A DNA stretch of 64,000 bases from contig NC_064047.1 in assembly GCF_932526225.1 (NCBI RefSeq), forward strand, positions 3,967,501 through 4,031,500. The letters run 5' to 3'. Shown in pieces: positions 11,501-20,086 of this stretch (position 1 is the first letter of the stretch; each line of letters opens with the position of its first letter). Below the pieces are notes generated by a model, which saw only the letters and a list, made by a program, of their open reading frames with translations, did no database searches and was not told the origin of the DNA. Source of the stretch: Nematostella vectensis (Eukaryota; Cnidaria; Anthozoa; Actiniaria; Edwardsiidae). The position numbers and the translations under genes were made by a program.

Positions 11501-12547
11501 AGACTTCCAGAGATTCTCGCGTCGCAGAAAAGAAGGCCGAAGGGAAGGCGAACTCACCCCTGACCGTCCACAGCTTTCTTCTAGCATCCAAGTATTTGGA
11601 TCTTTCATATGATAACAAGTTTGTGTTGTTAATTTCTGCTCCAATCTATTTCAAAGCCTCAGTCTAGAGGGAGGGGGGAAGGGGGGGAGGGCCGGGAGGG
11701 AGGAGGGGAAGAGGGGAAGAGGGGGGGGGGGGGGTAAGAGAGGGGGGGAGGGGGGGGAAGCAATGCAGTATATTACAGGGTAACCAACCTGATCTGTGAA
11801 GTTGACATCCGCACCGGTGGAAATCAAAGCGTTGACGCAAGCAAGTTTGTTTTTGGTCGCCGCGTGGTGAAGAGCAGTCCATCCTTTCTACAATAAAAAA
11901 ATTCGGTTAAACTGAAGAATTTACGTCGCAATGTCACGAGATGTTTGCTTGTTCTTGAGCGCGCGCACTCTGTTTAGCCCGACATAACGACATGGACATA
12001 ACGACATGAGAGAAAAAAACATGTTTTTTTTTCTCTTATGTCGTTATGTCCATGTCGTTATGTCGGGTTTATGTCAAAATGTCGAACCATTCACACATAA
12101 GAAGATAAGAGTGCGCGCCAATGTCGTTATGTCGTTATGTAATGCCTAGTGCACACTAGCAACATAACAACAAAACGACATTGGCGCGCGCACTATGTTT
12201 AGCCCAACATAACGACATGGACATAATGACATGAAAGAAAAAACATGTTTTTTCTCTTATATCGTTATGTCCATATCGTTATGTTGAAGATAAGAGTGCG
12301 GTCGCCCATGTCGTTATGTCAATATGTCGCTAGTGTGCAGTTGGCATAACTAGTGTGCACCAGTCGAGTCCAAAGGATACAAGACGAGGGGTATCCGACA
12401 CCTCGTCAAACGTAGTATATCAGCACTTACCGAGTCCACTCGTGAATTGACGTCGAGTCCAAGGGATACAAGACGAGGGATCTCCGACGCCTTGTCGAAC
12501 TTGATTGCAATAAGAAATTGCTCTCCACCTGAATCGCGTTTCCGCAT
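5554..12547 (-). CDS. ANKRD6/diversin-like ankyrin-repeat protein, eight exons
   Basis: Exons (minus strand, in order): 12431-12547, 11789-11887, 11285-11383, 10449-10547, 7877-7975, 7390-7488, 6261-6359, 5554-5649. All join in phase 0 with GT/AG borders and give 268 residues. Exon 1 starts MRKRDSGGEQFLIAIK and holds a first partial repeat. Each of the six middle exons is exactly 99 bp and encodes one 33-residue ankyrin repeat (KGWTALHHAA, AGQSALHRSA, TGNTALHEASWNG, AGYTALHLSAQNG, YGDTPLHVASRYG, AGDTPLHIAAQLG). The last exon gives a capping repeat (VGETARDVAIRCGNKSIVQ) and a stop. The order of sequence variants (QSALHR, then NTALHEASW, then TALHL, then GDT, then GDT, then GET) matches the ankyrin block of diversin/ANKRD6, a Wnt/planar-polarity scaffold. 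The long diversin C-terminus is absent, so it may be a short isoform or a relative. Introns are crowded with repeats. Confidence 0.82.
5690..5910. repeat. 33-bp minisatellite, about six and a half copies
   Basis: The unit is gaaagattaggggg followed by aaatgatgagatgaaatga, repeated with single-base variants. Because 33 is a multiple of three it stays open in two minus-strand frames. It lies in the last intron of the ankyrin gene, close to the 3' splice site of the final exon. Confidence 0.9.
8012..8766. mobile_element. ~755-bp foldback element with ~350-bp inverted arms
   Basis: The left arm (about 8012-8390) and right arm (about 8415-8766) are imperfect reverse complements over almost their whole length. 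Examples are 'acaatttcttacaatggc' at 8072 against 'ggccattgtaagaaattgtg' at 8702, the 'caaaaagctcaaatttcaatg' block, the 'gtcgcatcaatt' block and the central 'cttatttgaagcgtca' block. It has no open frame of note and lies in intron 4 of the ankyrin gene, where a transcript would form a very long hairpin. It is probably a non-autonomous DNA element of the foldback type. Confidence 0.75.
8787..9660. repeat. ~61-bp GATG-rich minisatellite, about 14 copies
   Basis: Units contain gtgtttgaggatgacggtgg, then tggtagagaggatgatgatg, then gatgttgatggtgg, spaced about 60-63 bp apart and progressively degenerate toward 9650. It is intronic to the ankyrin gene. The long open frame crossing it is simple-sequence read-through. 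Confidence 0.9.
9948..10320. repeat. GATGGC hexanucleotide array passing into GATGGT
   Basis: A nearly perfect (GATGGC)n run of about 280 bp, with one GGAGATGGAGAT interruption near 10051, is followed by (GATGGT)n to about 10290 and then mixed GAT repeats. All six frames are free of stops over much of it, so dipeptide ORFs (GD, AM, SP, AI, HR) appear. They are not genes. It occupies intron 4 of the ankyrin gene, just downstream of exon 4. Confidence 0.95.
10886..11195. repeat. TTATTG hexanucleotide array, about 48 copies
   Basis: A short (TTA)n lead-in turns into an almost pure (TTATTG)n tract with one 'attgtaattg' interruption near 10943. It lies in intron 3 of the ankyrin gene, between the exons at 10449-10547 and 11285-11383. 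Confidence 0.95.
11978..12067. repeat. AT-rich hairpin element, copy 1
   Basis: The arms read gacataacgacatggacata and its reverse complement, and close around agaaaaaaacatgttttttt. About 42 bases pair on each side. A second copy with the same flanks ('gcgcgcgcactctgtttagc' upstream, 'aagataagagtgcg' downstream) follows within 150 bp. Both are in intron 1 of the ankyrin gene. Confidence 0.8.
12204..12286. repeat. AT-rich hairpin element, copy 2
   Basis: This is a diverged copy of the hairpin at 11978. The arms are caacataacgacatgg and ccatatcgttatgttg around an 'aaaaaacatgtttttt' centre. The shared flanks show that a ~220-bp segment was duplicated in tandem, not just the hairpin. Confidence 0.75.
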
Positions 12548-14847
12548 AAATCTCAGCTAAGAAATAAAATAAAAAAAATTCAAGGAATTACGATTGTGCC
12601 TTTTTACTCTGTAATCCGAAGAAGGCAGGTACTGGTCTGCCGAAATATTGTTCTAAAAAAACAGATCTGCGTTGTTGTTGTCGACTTTTTTATTTTAATC
12701 TTTTTTACTGATAAGATCTCTATGGAGGCAAATAACTGGCAATTGGAAGAACAAAGGCCTAGTTTAAACGCCATTCTTTTCATGTGCCGTTCCAAATAGA
12801 AGGTGTTAGTTACATGAAAATTACAGCGTCTAAATCAAATTAGACCGGTCCATTCTATTTGGCACGCTTGGCACGACTTAGGCGTTCTTCGCGCCATACC
12901 AGCCCGTGCCGAACGCCTGTAGACCGGGTTGAAATTAGACGCCGTTCTATTCAAGTACCGTTCCAAGTGCATAATGTTGTTTAATGACATTTAAATGCTG
13001 ATTAAGCTGCCATGAAAAGAACGGACAATGAACGACGTATAAAACGAATGGCGTACTTTTTATGTGCCTAGTTTATTTAAATGAGATGGGTACTTCGTTA
13101 TTCAAGCATCGCGGCTATTTTTTATTAAATGCCGGCGTTGCGCGCGACCTTAAACTAACTGACGAGGACATGTGCTGTAGTTCGTTACCAACATAAAATT
13201 CGAATGACTGGCTGCGCCATGTCGTTCTGCGATAAAAAAAGCAGGGGGGGGAAAGAAAATAAAAAACGAAAAGATGCTCAATATCTTCATTCCTCAGTAT
13301 AGGCATTATATTCTCTTATAGTCAGTCGTATTCGGCTAGACTTGAGGGTAAGTAAATGTTTACTACTGACTTATTGCAAGTGGGCTGGTGGAGGAAGTGG
13401 GGGATATGTCTGACTTTATCAACAACCCCAACGCTGTTCTACAGCTCTGGCTTCTCTGTTCATAATACGTAGAAGAGAAAGCGCACCAAGGGCGGATCCA
13501 GGGGGTGAAACGGGTGAAATTATTCACCCACCCCCTTCTTTTCTAAGCCGCCTTTTTTCTTAGTCTTTGATTCTATTTATTTACAAAAATTAACCCGCCA
13601 TTTAAAAATCTTGGACCTGCCCGTGCGCACTATTGCTGCCGACTCTATCCAAGTAATATTAATCTTATTTCTTGCAGCGTTTGCCTTCTTAATTTTATTC
13701 TCTGAACATGTCGAGCTTAAATATTAGTGCGGTTTTAAATGACAAATTTTAATTTGTCTAAAAATAGTTTTAACTAAAATGCACGCCTAAAGAGCGGCGT
13801 CTATATCGCCAGGCGTTCTTTTGTCTATTTCGACCGTGCCAAACGTGCATTCCAGGGGCGGCGGTAGGAAGGAAAGGGGCAGAGGGGCAGATCCCCCCAC
13901 TTTTCTGAGCGAAAGTTTCTTTATATTTGAATGTTTTTTTAAGCGGTACATATGCAACCGGGTTTCAAGCGGTACATATGCAACCGAAAACAAATTTGTT
14001 GAACAGTTAAAAATCCCGTGCATAAAAACCTATTATCCCACGTGTCTTATAAATCGCGCTCAAGAATTTGAAACCACCACCCACCCCTTAACCCCTAAAC
14101 CACCACCCACCCCTCCCCCTGAAACCACACCCAACCCTCCCCCCTTAAACCATCAACCACCCATCCTCCTGAAACCACTCCCCATATTAAGAAAATTGAG
14201 CCCGAAATTGTCGTTTTTGGCAAACGCGGTCACTTCCATATAAGGAAACTAATTCATTCCTTATTTGGAAAATCTGCATGATTCTTGTAATTTTTAAGGT
14301 GAGGGTACCCCAGGGGCTTCGTAAACTGTAAGACTTGTAACCAGAAGAGAAAAACAGTTACTGTGACCATCTTTAGTTAGTTTCCTCGGTACCAGACCCC
14401 CAAAACGACAACGTTTTCTTCATATGCCCCCTCCCCCCCCAACTTTCACCCCACCGCACTTATGGGACCACTCCACCGCCCCTATTGTTGAAACCACTGC
14501 ACATTTACCGTATTGATACGACAACTCGAAACTTTTTGTTTTGTTTTTGTTTTTTTGTTTTTCATATATAGAATATTCCGGCAGGCGAGTGTCTGCTTTT
14601 TGATAGGGTGTCCTCAACCTACACAATTTAATGTGACCTAACACAGTTGCTCAAGCTTGATCTAATAAACATTATACCTAATATATATTTTTGGGCGCTA
14701 CTATGGGACCTCGAGCCCGTTTGCTTCTCCTCGTGTGGAGGTTGAGCGTGTTTAAGTCAACTAAATAAATAAATTGATATACTAGCGTGATCGCAAGGCT
14801 CGCATTACCTGAAATACTCGCGTGACTACAACATTTCAAAGGCAACC
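12548..14847. other. Upstream region of the ankyrin gene; no supported gene
   Basis: I see no exon here with a recognisable domain. The stretch contains short GC-rich motifs ('agaccggt', 'gccgttc' repeats at 12770-12975), a MITE-like scrap starting 'aagggcggatccaggggg' near 13491, and C-rich pyrimidine tracts at 14070-14170 and 14425-14450. The bases just upstream of 12547 should hold the ankyrin gene promoter, but no clear TATA box is visible. Confidence 0.4.
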
Positions 14848-14937
14848 TGATATACTAGATGTGGACTTTAAAAGCACACTAGCATACACACATCATACAC
14901 ACACATCATCGGCAAAAAAATGATGAAGTTTAACTGA

Positions 14938-15000
14938 GGCAAACCGGCTATGCCATGCTGACGAGTCCTAATAAGGACGAAACAGCTGTCCATGGTTGCC
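14938..15000 (+). ncRNA. Type I hammerhead ribozyme, copy 1
   Basis: The core is CTGACGA, stem II GTCC-TAATAA-GGAC, then GAAA. Stem III is the 8-base palindrome ACAGCTGT, too short for a stable monomer loop, so cleavage is expected mainly as a dimer. Predicted cleavage is after the C of TGTC at 14990. Stem I pairs CATGG (14991-14995) with CCATG before the core, and outer TTGCC with GGCAA, leaving an internal loop that can contact loop II. Relative to the other copies, nine bases (gaactgcac) are missing just after the ribozyme. Confidence 0.85.
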
Positions 15001-15191
15001 GGGTAATAGACTGTGCTAGCGTCCCGTCTTGGCCCGACTGGTGCCAATGTGTGTATGCTAGTGTGCTTCTAAAGTTCACATTTATGTATACATACTCGCA
15101 AGGATAGTTTGGCTATCCGACGGAGTTTTAGACTAGCAAAGGTCGCATGCGTGATCCGCACAATTGGCATCACGCTAGCCCGGTCGCAGCT

Positions 15192-15196
15192 CTAGA
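15192..15196. repeat. 5-bp target-site duplication (ctaga), left copy
   Basis: ctaga directly precedes the left LTR and recurs right after the right LTR at 19578-19582. The uninterrupted neighbouring unit at 19932-19936 has a single ctaga in the same context (gcagctctagatccc), so it shows the empty site. Confidence 0.95.
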
Positions 15197-15325
15197 TGTG
15201 ACAAGTTGCGTGACAGAGCACGTGCTCAGAACGTGACCCTGGACCCTCGTAGATTGTGCAAGACTCATGGCTCGTTTCACCGTTGAATAAACGTCTACAA
15301 AACTTCTTATTATCCTCTTCTTACA
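15197..15325 (+). repeat. 5' LTR, 129 bp
   Basis: It begins tgtgacaagttgcgtgac and ends cctcttcttaca. An AATAAA signal lies at about 15286 ('gttgaataaacg'), fitting the polyadenylation role of the LTR. It is identical to 19449-19577 and very short for a Ty3/gypsy element. Confidence 0.95.
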
Positions 15326-15343
15326 TGGTAGCAGCGGTTAACT
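15326..15343 (+). promoter_or_regulatory. tRNA primer-binding site
   Basis: tggtagcagcgg starts at the first base after the 5' LTR, where the 3' end of a tRNA (CCA) primes minus-strand synthesis. The priming tRNA cannot be named without a tRNA set from this organism. The gag-pol ATG follows after only 18 bases, so the leader is minimal. Confidence 0.75.
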
Positions 15344-18300
15344 ATGGCCTCAGGATATGTCTTACCGCCGCCGGCGCCGCTGGAGATACACAATAGCAAT
15401 GCTGCTGACAAATGGAAGCGATTTGTGCTCGCTTGGAAAAACTACTCGTTGGCGACTGGGTTGAACGAGAAAGCTGAAGCCGTACAAGTAGCTACGTTGC
15501 TAACAGTTATCGGTGAAGAGGCGAGAGAAGTCTACTCGACATTTACCCTGACCGAAGGAGAGACAGACAAGATAGAGCCTGTCATAAAGAAATTCGCCGA
15601 GTACTGTCAACCAAGAAAGAACGTGCCGTTTGAAAGATTCCGTTTCAACCAGCGAATGCAAGAGCCTGGAGAGTCCTACGAGCACTATAGAACAGCGCTG
15701 AGAAAATTGGCCGAGTCCTGCGAGTTTGATACGATTACGCCAGACGAAATACTTCGAGATCGGTTGTTATTTGGAATACATGACACGAAGGTCAGAGAAA
15801 GGTTGTTACGCGAGTCCAAATTAACACTAGCGAAAACAGATGAAATTTGCCGAGCGGCTGAGAGTATGCTTGCTCAGATGAAAATAGTCAAAGATACATC
15901 TGAGACAGACGTCAATGCCGTGAGTAAATTCGAGTCGAAGAAACCCAACATCAAAAATTATCGGCGAAAGCAACGAGGTCAAGGCAAACAATGTGACAAC
16001 TGTGGATACCAACATATGGCAAATCAGGAATCGTGTCCCGCACGAGGAAAGGACTGCCGGAAGTGCGGAGCGAAAAATCACTTTGCCAATAGATGCAAAC
16101 AGGAAGTCAAGGCTACCGAAGTCGAAGAAACAGATATGTATCCTGAGGAGACATATCAAACGGAGGAAGTATTGGCCGTCTGGTTGGATGATTCGCAGCT
16201 GGTCACATTTCAATCAGAGTCTGGAAGTTTCATCCGTTTCCAACCTGATACTGGTGCACAATGCAATGTGTTGCCAGTGCACATATACAAGCAGGCGTGT
16301 AACGACCACAAGCTAGTAAAAGTGAAACCCGTGCAAACGTCCTTAGTGGCGTATGGGGGATCAAAGATCAAAGTCGTCGGGCATGTCACCATTAGAGTGT
16401 GGAGAAACCATGTATCGTGCCAGCTGGATTGTCGCCTTGTTGACAGCCATGAAATCCGCCCGATTCTGGGGCGTAAGGCATGCCTTGGCATGAACATTAT
16501 ACAGTACAATGACAACGACCAGTTTCACAAACCGCAGAAAGATGGAGCGACAGTGTTCACCGTTGACCCCAAACCAGGAGCTGCACTAACAAGAGAAGAA
16601 ATATTGGCTAAGTTCCCAGCAGTGTTCAGTGACGGGGTTGGCAAACTTGATGGAGAATACACCATCAGACTAGACACAAACGCTCAACCAGTACAACACG
16701 CACCACGTAGAGTTGCAGTAGCCCTAAGACCCCAGCTCAAGAAAACCTTGAATGATCTAGTGGACAAAGAGATAATAGCACCGGTGACCACACCCACCTC
16801 GTGGATCAGCTCTATGGTAGTAGTTCCCAAAAAAGATGGAAAACTGCGAATATGCCTAGACCCAAAGGATCTCAACAAAGCCATCCAGAGGGAAAACTAT
16901 CCCCTACCAACCATAGAAGAGGTTGCAACACGATTACACGGTGCCAAGGTATTCACGTTGTTGGATGTCCGCAACGGTTTCTGGCACGTCCAGCTAGAGG
17001 AAGAGTCGACCTATCTAACAACTTTCCATACACCGTTTGGCCGATACCGATGGAAGAGAATGCCTTTCGGGATCTCCTCAGCACCAGAAGTGTTTCAAAG
17101 AAAGATGCATGAATTTGCCGAAGGTCTGACTGGAACCGAAGTTGTTGCTGATGATTTCCTGGTAGTGGGCTATGGCGAGAGCTACGAGGAGGCAACGGCG
17201 GATCACGACAGGAACCTCCTGGCATTCCTAAACCGTTGTGATCAACGGGACATACACCTGAATCCCGACAAGATGAGACTTAGGAAATCAGAGTTACTCT
17301 TCATTGGCCACATAGCAACTGACAAGGGACTTAAAGTCGACCCTGCTAAAGTGCGAGCAATTGTGGACATGCCCTCACCGACCGACAAGCTTGGGGTACA
17401 GCGTCTGTTAGGCCTAGCCCAATACCTTGCAAAGTTCCTGCCCCAGCTGTCAGACATCACAAAGCCGCTGAGGGATCTCACACAGAGCGACGTGCAGTTC
17501 ATCTGGGATGATGCGCAACAGTCTGCGTTTGAAAAGCTAAAGGATGCCGTTACAGTCACTCCAGTATTGCGGTACTACAACCTAGACGAGGAGATTACGC
17601 TTCAGTGCGATGCGTCGCAGAGCGGATTGGGTGCCGCATTACTACAGAATGGCCAACCAGTAGCCTACGCATCACGTGCACTCACGCCCGCTGAGACGCG
17701 TTATGCACAGATTGAGAAGGAGCTGCTCGCGATTGTCTTTGCGTGTGACCGTTTCCATACGTACGTCTACGGCCGCGAAGTCGTCAACATCGAGACTGAT
17801 CACAAGCCTTTGGAACCAATCTTCATCAAACCTCTGGCGACTGCTCCGAAACGCCTACAACGAATGCTGCTGAGTCTGCAGAGTTACAGTCTCAATGTGA
17901 AGTACAAGAAAGGCAAAGATCTTTACTTGGCTGACACCCTAAGCAGAGCTTACCTACCCGAAGTCAACGCCTGGGAGTTTACCAGGGAGCTGGAGGAGAT
18001 TGACCATCGATCATGGATGCCAGTGAGAGAAGAGACTTGGCAGCAACTCAAAAATGCAGCAGTAGATGATGCGGTGCAACAAAACCTTCGAGAGGTTATA
18101 AAGAGAGGTTGGCCAGAGAGCAAAACAGACCTGCCGGAGTGCGTGCATCCTTACTTTGATATTCGAGACGAGCTAACTGTCCAAGAAGAACTCATCTTTA
18201 AAGGCCAACAGTTGGTGGTTCCTAGAGCCCTGAGGAAGGAGCTTATGGAAAAGACACACTCATCCCACATCGGTATAGAAGGCTGCATAAGACGAGCAAG

Positions 18301-19312
18301 AGACACGTTTTTCTGGCCGCGGATGACTGTCGAGTTGAAGGAGTACATCACAAAATGCGAAGTATGTTTGACTCATCGCAGTGGCCAACGAAAGGAGCCA
18401 ATTCTCCAACATGAGTTTGTCGCTCGACCTTGGGGAAAGGTCTCAGCTGACCTCTGTGAGCTCGACAACCGAACACTGCTAGTGGTCAGTGACTACTTCA
18501 GCAACTACATAGAAGTGGCCCGGCTTAACACAGTGACGTCACGAGCAATAATAAAGGAGCTGAAGGCAATATTTGCCAGGTTTGGCATCCCAGACACCCT
18601 TATAACCGACAATGGACCGCAGTTCGCATCAGCGGAGTTTAGTGTATTTGCCAAGACCTGGATGTTCGAACACAAGACGTCATCCCCAAGATATGCCCAA
18701 GCAAATGGGAAAGCGGAAAATGCTGTACAGACAGTAAAGAGGCTGTTTAAAAAATGCAAGACATCCGGGGGGTCAGAATTCCAAGCACTTCTCGACTGGC
18801 GGAATACTCCGACTGCTGGAATCGGAACTAGCCCGGCCCAGCGCCTTTTCGGACGTCGATGCAAAACACTTCTCCCTGTGGCTGGTTCCCTACTACAGCC
18901 TAGCTACAACACTGAAGAGGACACCAGGAAGTTGATAGGTACCAAGCAACGCCAGAAGTTTTATTACGATAAGCACAGCAAGCCCCTGGAGCCCATCGCT
19001 GTCGGCGAAACTGTGCGCATGAAGCTACCAGGACAAGACACGTGGACGCCTGGTACGTGTTTAGGTCAAGCCGGACCTAGGAGCTACAACGTCGAGACTG
19101 AAGGTACCACCTACCGACGAAACCGCCGACAGTTGATCAGCACTGGAGAAACAAACAGCCAAGTACCTGATGTTCTGGAATCACCAGAACCCGATGATGC
19201 TCAGCAGCAACCCAGCCAGGTTGCCCTGCCACCAGATTCTTCACAGGCTATAACAAGGCCTCGGCGGGAGGTGAAGCCTCCTGCATGGCTCAAAGACTAT
19301 GTGCCAAAATAA
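15344..19312 (+). CDS. Gag-Pol polyprotein of the Ty3/gypsy retrotransposon
   Basis: This is one uninterrupted 1,322-residue frame with gag and pol fused, so no frameshift is needed. In order: a gag-like N-terminus (1-200), two zinc knuckles (C217-x2-C-x3-H-x6-C and C238-x2-C-x4-H-x4-C), an aspartic protease with D302-T-G-A, a reverse transcriptase (about 435-620) with LDVRNGFWHV and the catalytic pair D603-D604 in VADD, an RNase H with CDAS (D756), an HHCC integrase finger (HSSHIG ... CEVC), and an integrase core D1036, D1089, E1125 with exactly 35 residues between the last two. Every catalytic residue is present. It makes the particle, copies the RNA and inserts the cDNA. VADD replaces the commoner YxDD. 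No env gene or chromodomain is obvious. Confidence 0.95.
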   Translation: MASGYVLPPPAPLEIHNSNAADKWKRFVLAWKNYSLATGLNEKAEAVQVATLLTVIGEEAREVYSTFTLTEGETDKIEPVIKKFAEYCQPRKNVPFERFRFNQRMQEPGESYEHYRTALRKLAESCEFDTITPDEILRDRLLFGIHDTKVRERLLRESKLTLAKTDEICRAAESMLAQMKIVKDTSETDVNAVSKFESKKPNIKNYRRKQRGQGKQCDNCGYQHMANQESCPARGKDCRKCGAKNHFANRCKQEVKATEVEETDMYPEETYQTEEVLAVWLDDSQLVTFQSESGSFIRFQPDTGAQCNVLPVHIYKQACNDHKLVKVKPVQTSLVAYGGSKIKVVGHVTIRVWRNHVSCQLDCRLVDSHEIRPILGRKACLGMNIIQYNDNDQFHKPQKDGATVFTVDPKPGAALTREEILAKFPAVFSDGVGKLDGEYTIRLDTNAQPVQHAPRRVAVALRPQLKKTLNDLVDKEIIAPVTTPTSWISSMVVVPKKDGKLRICLDPKDLNKAIQRENYPLPTIEEVATRLHGAKVFTLLDVRNGFWHVQLEEESTYLTTFHTPFGRYRWKRMPFGISSAPEVFQRKMHEFAEGLTGTEVVADDFLVVGYGESYEEATADHDRNLLAFLNRCDQRDIHLNPDKMRLRKSELLFIGHIATDKGLKVDPAKVRAIVDMPSPTDKLGVQRLLGLAQYLAKFLPQLSDITKPLRDLTQSDVQFIWDDAQQSAFEKLKDAVTVTPVLRYYNLDEEITLQCDASQSGLGAALLQNGQPVAYASRALTPAETRYAQIEKELLAIVFACDRFHTYVYGREVVNIETDHKPLEPIFIKPLATAPKRLQRMLLSLQSYSLNVKYKKGKDLYLADTLSRAYLPEVNAWEFTRELEEIDHRSWMPVREETWQQLKNAAVDDAVQQNLREVIKRGWPESKTDLPECVHPYFDIRDELTVQEELIFKGQQLVVPRALRKELMEKTHSSHIGIEGCIRRARDTFFWPRMTVELKEYITKCEVCLTHRSGQRKEPILQHEFVARPWGKVSADLCELDNRTLLVVSDYFSNYIEVARLNTVTSRAIIKELKAIFARFGIPDTLITDNGPQFASAEFSVFAKTWMFEHKTSSPRYAQANGKAENAVQTVKRLFKKCKTSGGSEFQALLDWRNTPTAGIGTSPAQRLFGRRCKTLLPVAGSLLQPSYNTEEDTRKLIGTKQRQKFYYDKHSKPLEPIAVGETVRMKLPGQDTWTPGTCLGQAGPRSYNVETEGTTYRRNRRQLISTGETNSQVPDVLESPEPDDAQQQPSQVALPPDSSQAITRPRREVKPPAWLKDYVPK

Positions 19313-19434
19313 CATTGAAACTGTTAGGACACTGAACATTAGTAATAATCCATCGTATGATTTTAGTTGTAAAATTTCGATTTTTACCCTTTGATTATTA
19401 TAATGTTGTTTTAACCAACCGTTAGCGTTACTGT

Positions 19435-19448
19435 TAAAAGAGGGAAGA
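19435..19448 (+). promoter_or_regulatory. Polypurine tract
   Basis: aaaagagggaaga directly abuts the 3' LTR, the position required for priming plus-strand synthesis. Confidence 0.85.
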
Positions 19449-19577
19449 TGTGACAAGTTGCGTGACAGAGCACGTGCTCAGAACGTGACCCTGGACCCTC
19501 GTAGATTGTGCAAGACTCATGGCTCGTTTCACCGTTGAATAAACGTCTACAAAACTTCTTATTATCCTCTTCTTACA
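19449..19577 (+). repeat. 3' LTR, 129 bp
   Basis: Base-for-base identical to the 5' LTR at 15197-15325. It is followed by the target duplication ctaga at 19578-19582. Confidence 0.95.
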
Positions 19578-19668
19578 CTAGATCCCACATGGATCTGAGC
19601 TGTGGTTTAAAGCACTTCGTTCGAGTCGAAGTCGCCCTGCAGTTTTTTTGCCGATGAAGTTTAACTGA

Positions 19669-19731
19669 GGCAAACCGGCTATGCCATGCTGACGAGTCCT
19701 AATAAGGACGAAACAGCTGTCCATGGTTGCC
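19669..19731 (+). ncRNA. Type I hammerhead ribozyme, copy 2
   Basis: It has the same 63-base fold as copy 1, with all conserved core bases (CTGACGA, GAAA), a 4-bp stem II, the palindromic stem III ACAGCTGT, and stem I CATGG/CCATG plus TTGCC/GGCAA. Predicted cleavage is after C19721. The distance to the cleavage site of copy 3 is 355 nt, the monomer length that would be released. Confidence 0.88.
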
Positions 19732-20076
19732 GAACTGCACGGGTAATAGACTGTGCTAGCGTCCCGTCTTGGCCCGACTGGTGCCAATGTGTGTATGCTA
19801 GTGTGCTTCTAAAGTTCACATTTATGTATACATACTCGCAAGGATAGTTTGGCTATCCGACGGAGTTTTAGACTAGCAAAGGTCGCATGCGTGATCCGCA
19901 CAATTGGCATCACGCTAGCCCGGTCGCAGCTCTAGATCCCACATGGATCTGAGCTGTGGTTTAAAGCACTTCGTTCGAGTCGAAGTCGCCCTGCAATTTT
20001 TTTTGCCGATGAAGTTTAACTGAGGCAAACCGGCTATGCCATGCTGACGAGTCATAATAAGGACGAAACAGCTGTC
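19722..20076 (+). repeat. Complete 355-bp hammerhead monomer unit
   Basis: This is the only uninterrupted unit between two predicted cleavage sites. It carries several self-complementary blocks and the empty target site for the LTR element. It has no open frame conserved between units, so the RNA itself is the likely product. Confidence 0.8.
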
Positions 20077-20086
20077 CATGGTTGCC
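20024..20086 (+). ncRNA. Type I hammerhead ribozyme, copy 3, with weakened stem II
   Basis: The conserved core is intact, but stem II reads GTCA-TAATAA-GGAC, so the loop-closing C-G pair is lost and three pairs remain. Predicted cleavage is after C20076. It may be slower than copies 1 and 2. The unit ends at the right inverted repeat (20142-20176). Confidence 0.82.

Larger units (their letters stand above)
15197..19577 (+). mobile_element. Complete Ty3/gypsy-type LTR retrotransposon, 4,381 bp
   Basis: Two 129-bp LTRs (15197-15325 and 19449-19577) starting TG and ending CA are identical over their full length. They flank a primer-binding site, a single gag-pol frame and a purine-rich tract, and the whole is bracketed by a 5-bp target duplication. 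No envelope frame is present. Identical LTRs and an unbroken frame indicate a recent, possibly still active insertion. Its target was a unit of the hammerhead array. The order protease-RT-RNase H-integrase places it in Ty3/gypsy (Metaviridae). Confidence 0.95.

Noticed and set aside
13491-13560. MITE starting 'aagggcggatccaggggg'
   Set aside because: Only one end is recognisable; without the matching inverted end I do not list it as an element.
15344-19312. Endogenous retrovirus
   Set aside because: There is no envelope frame after integrase; the structure is a Ty3/gypsy LTR retrotransposon.
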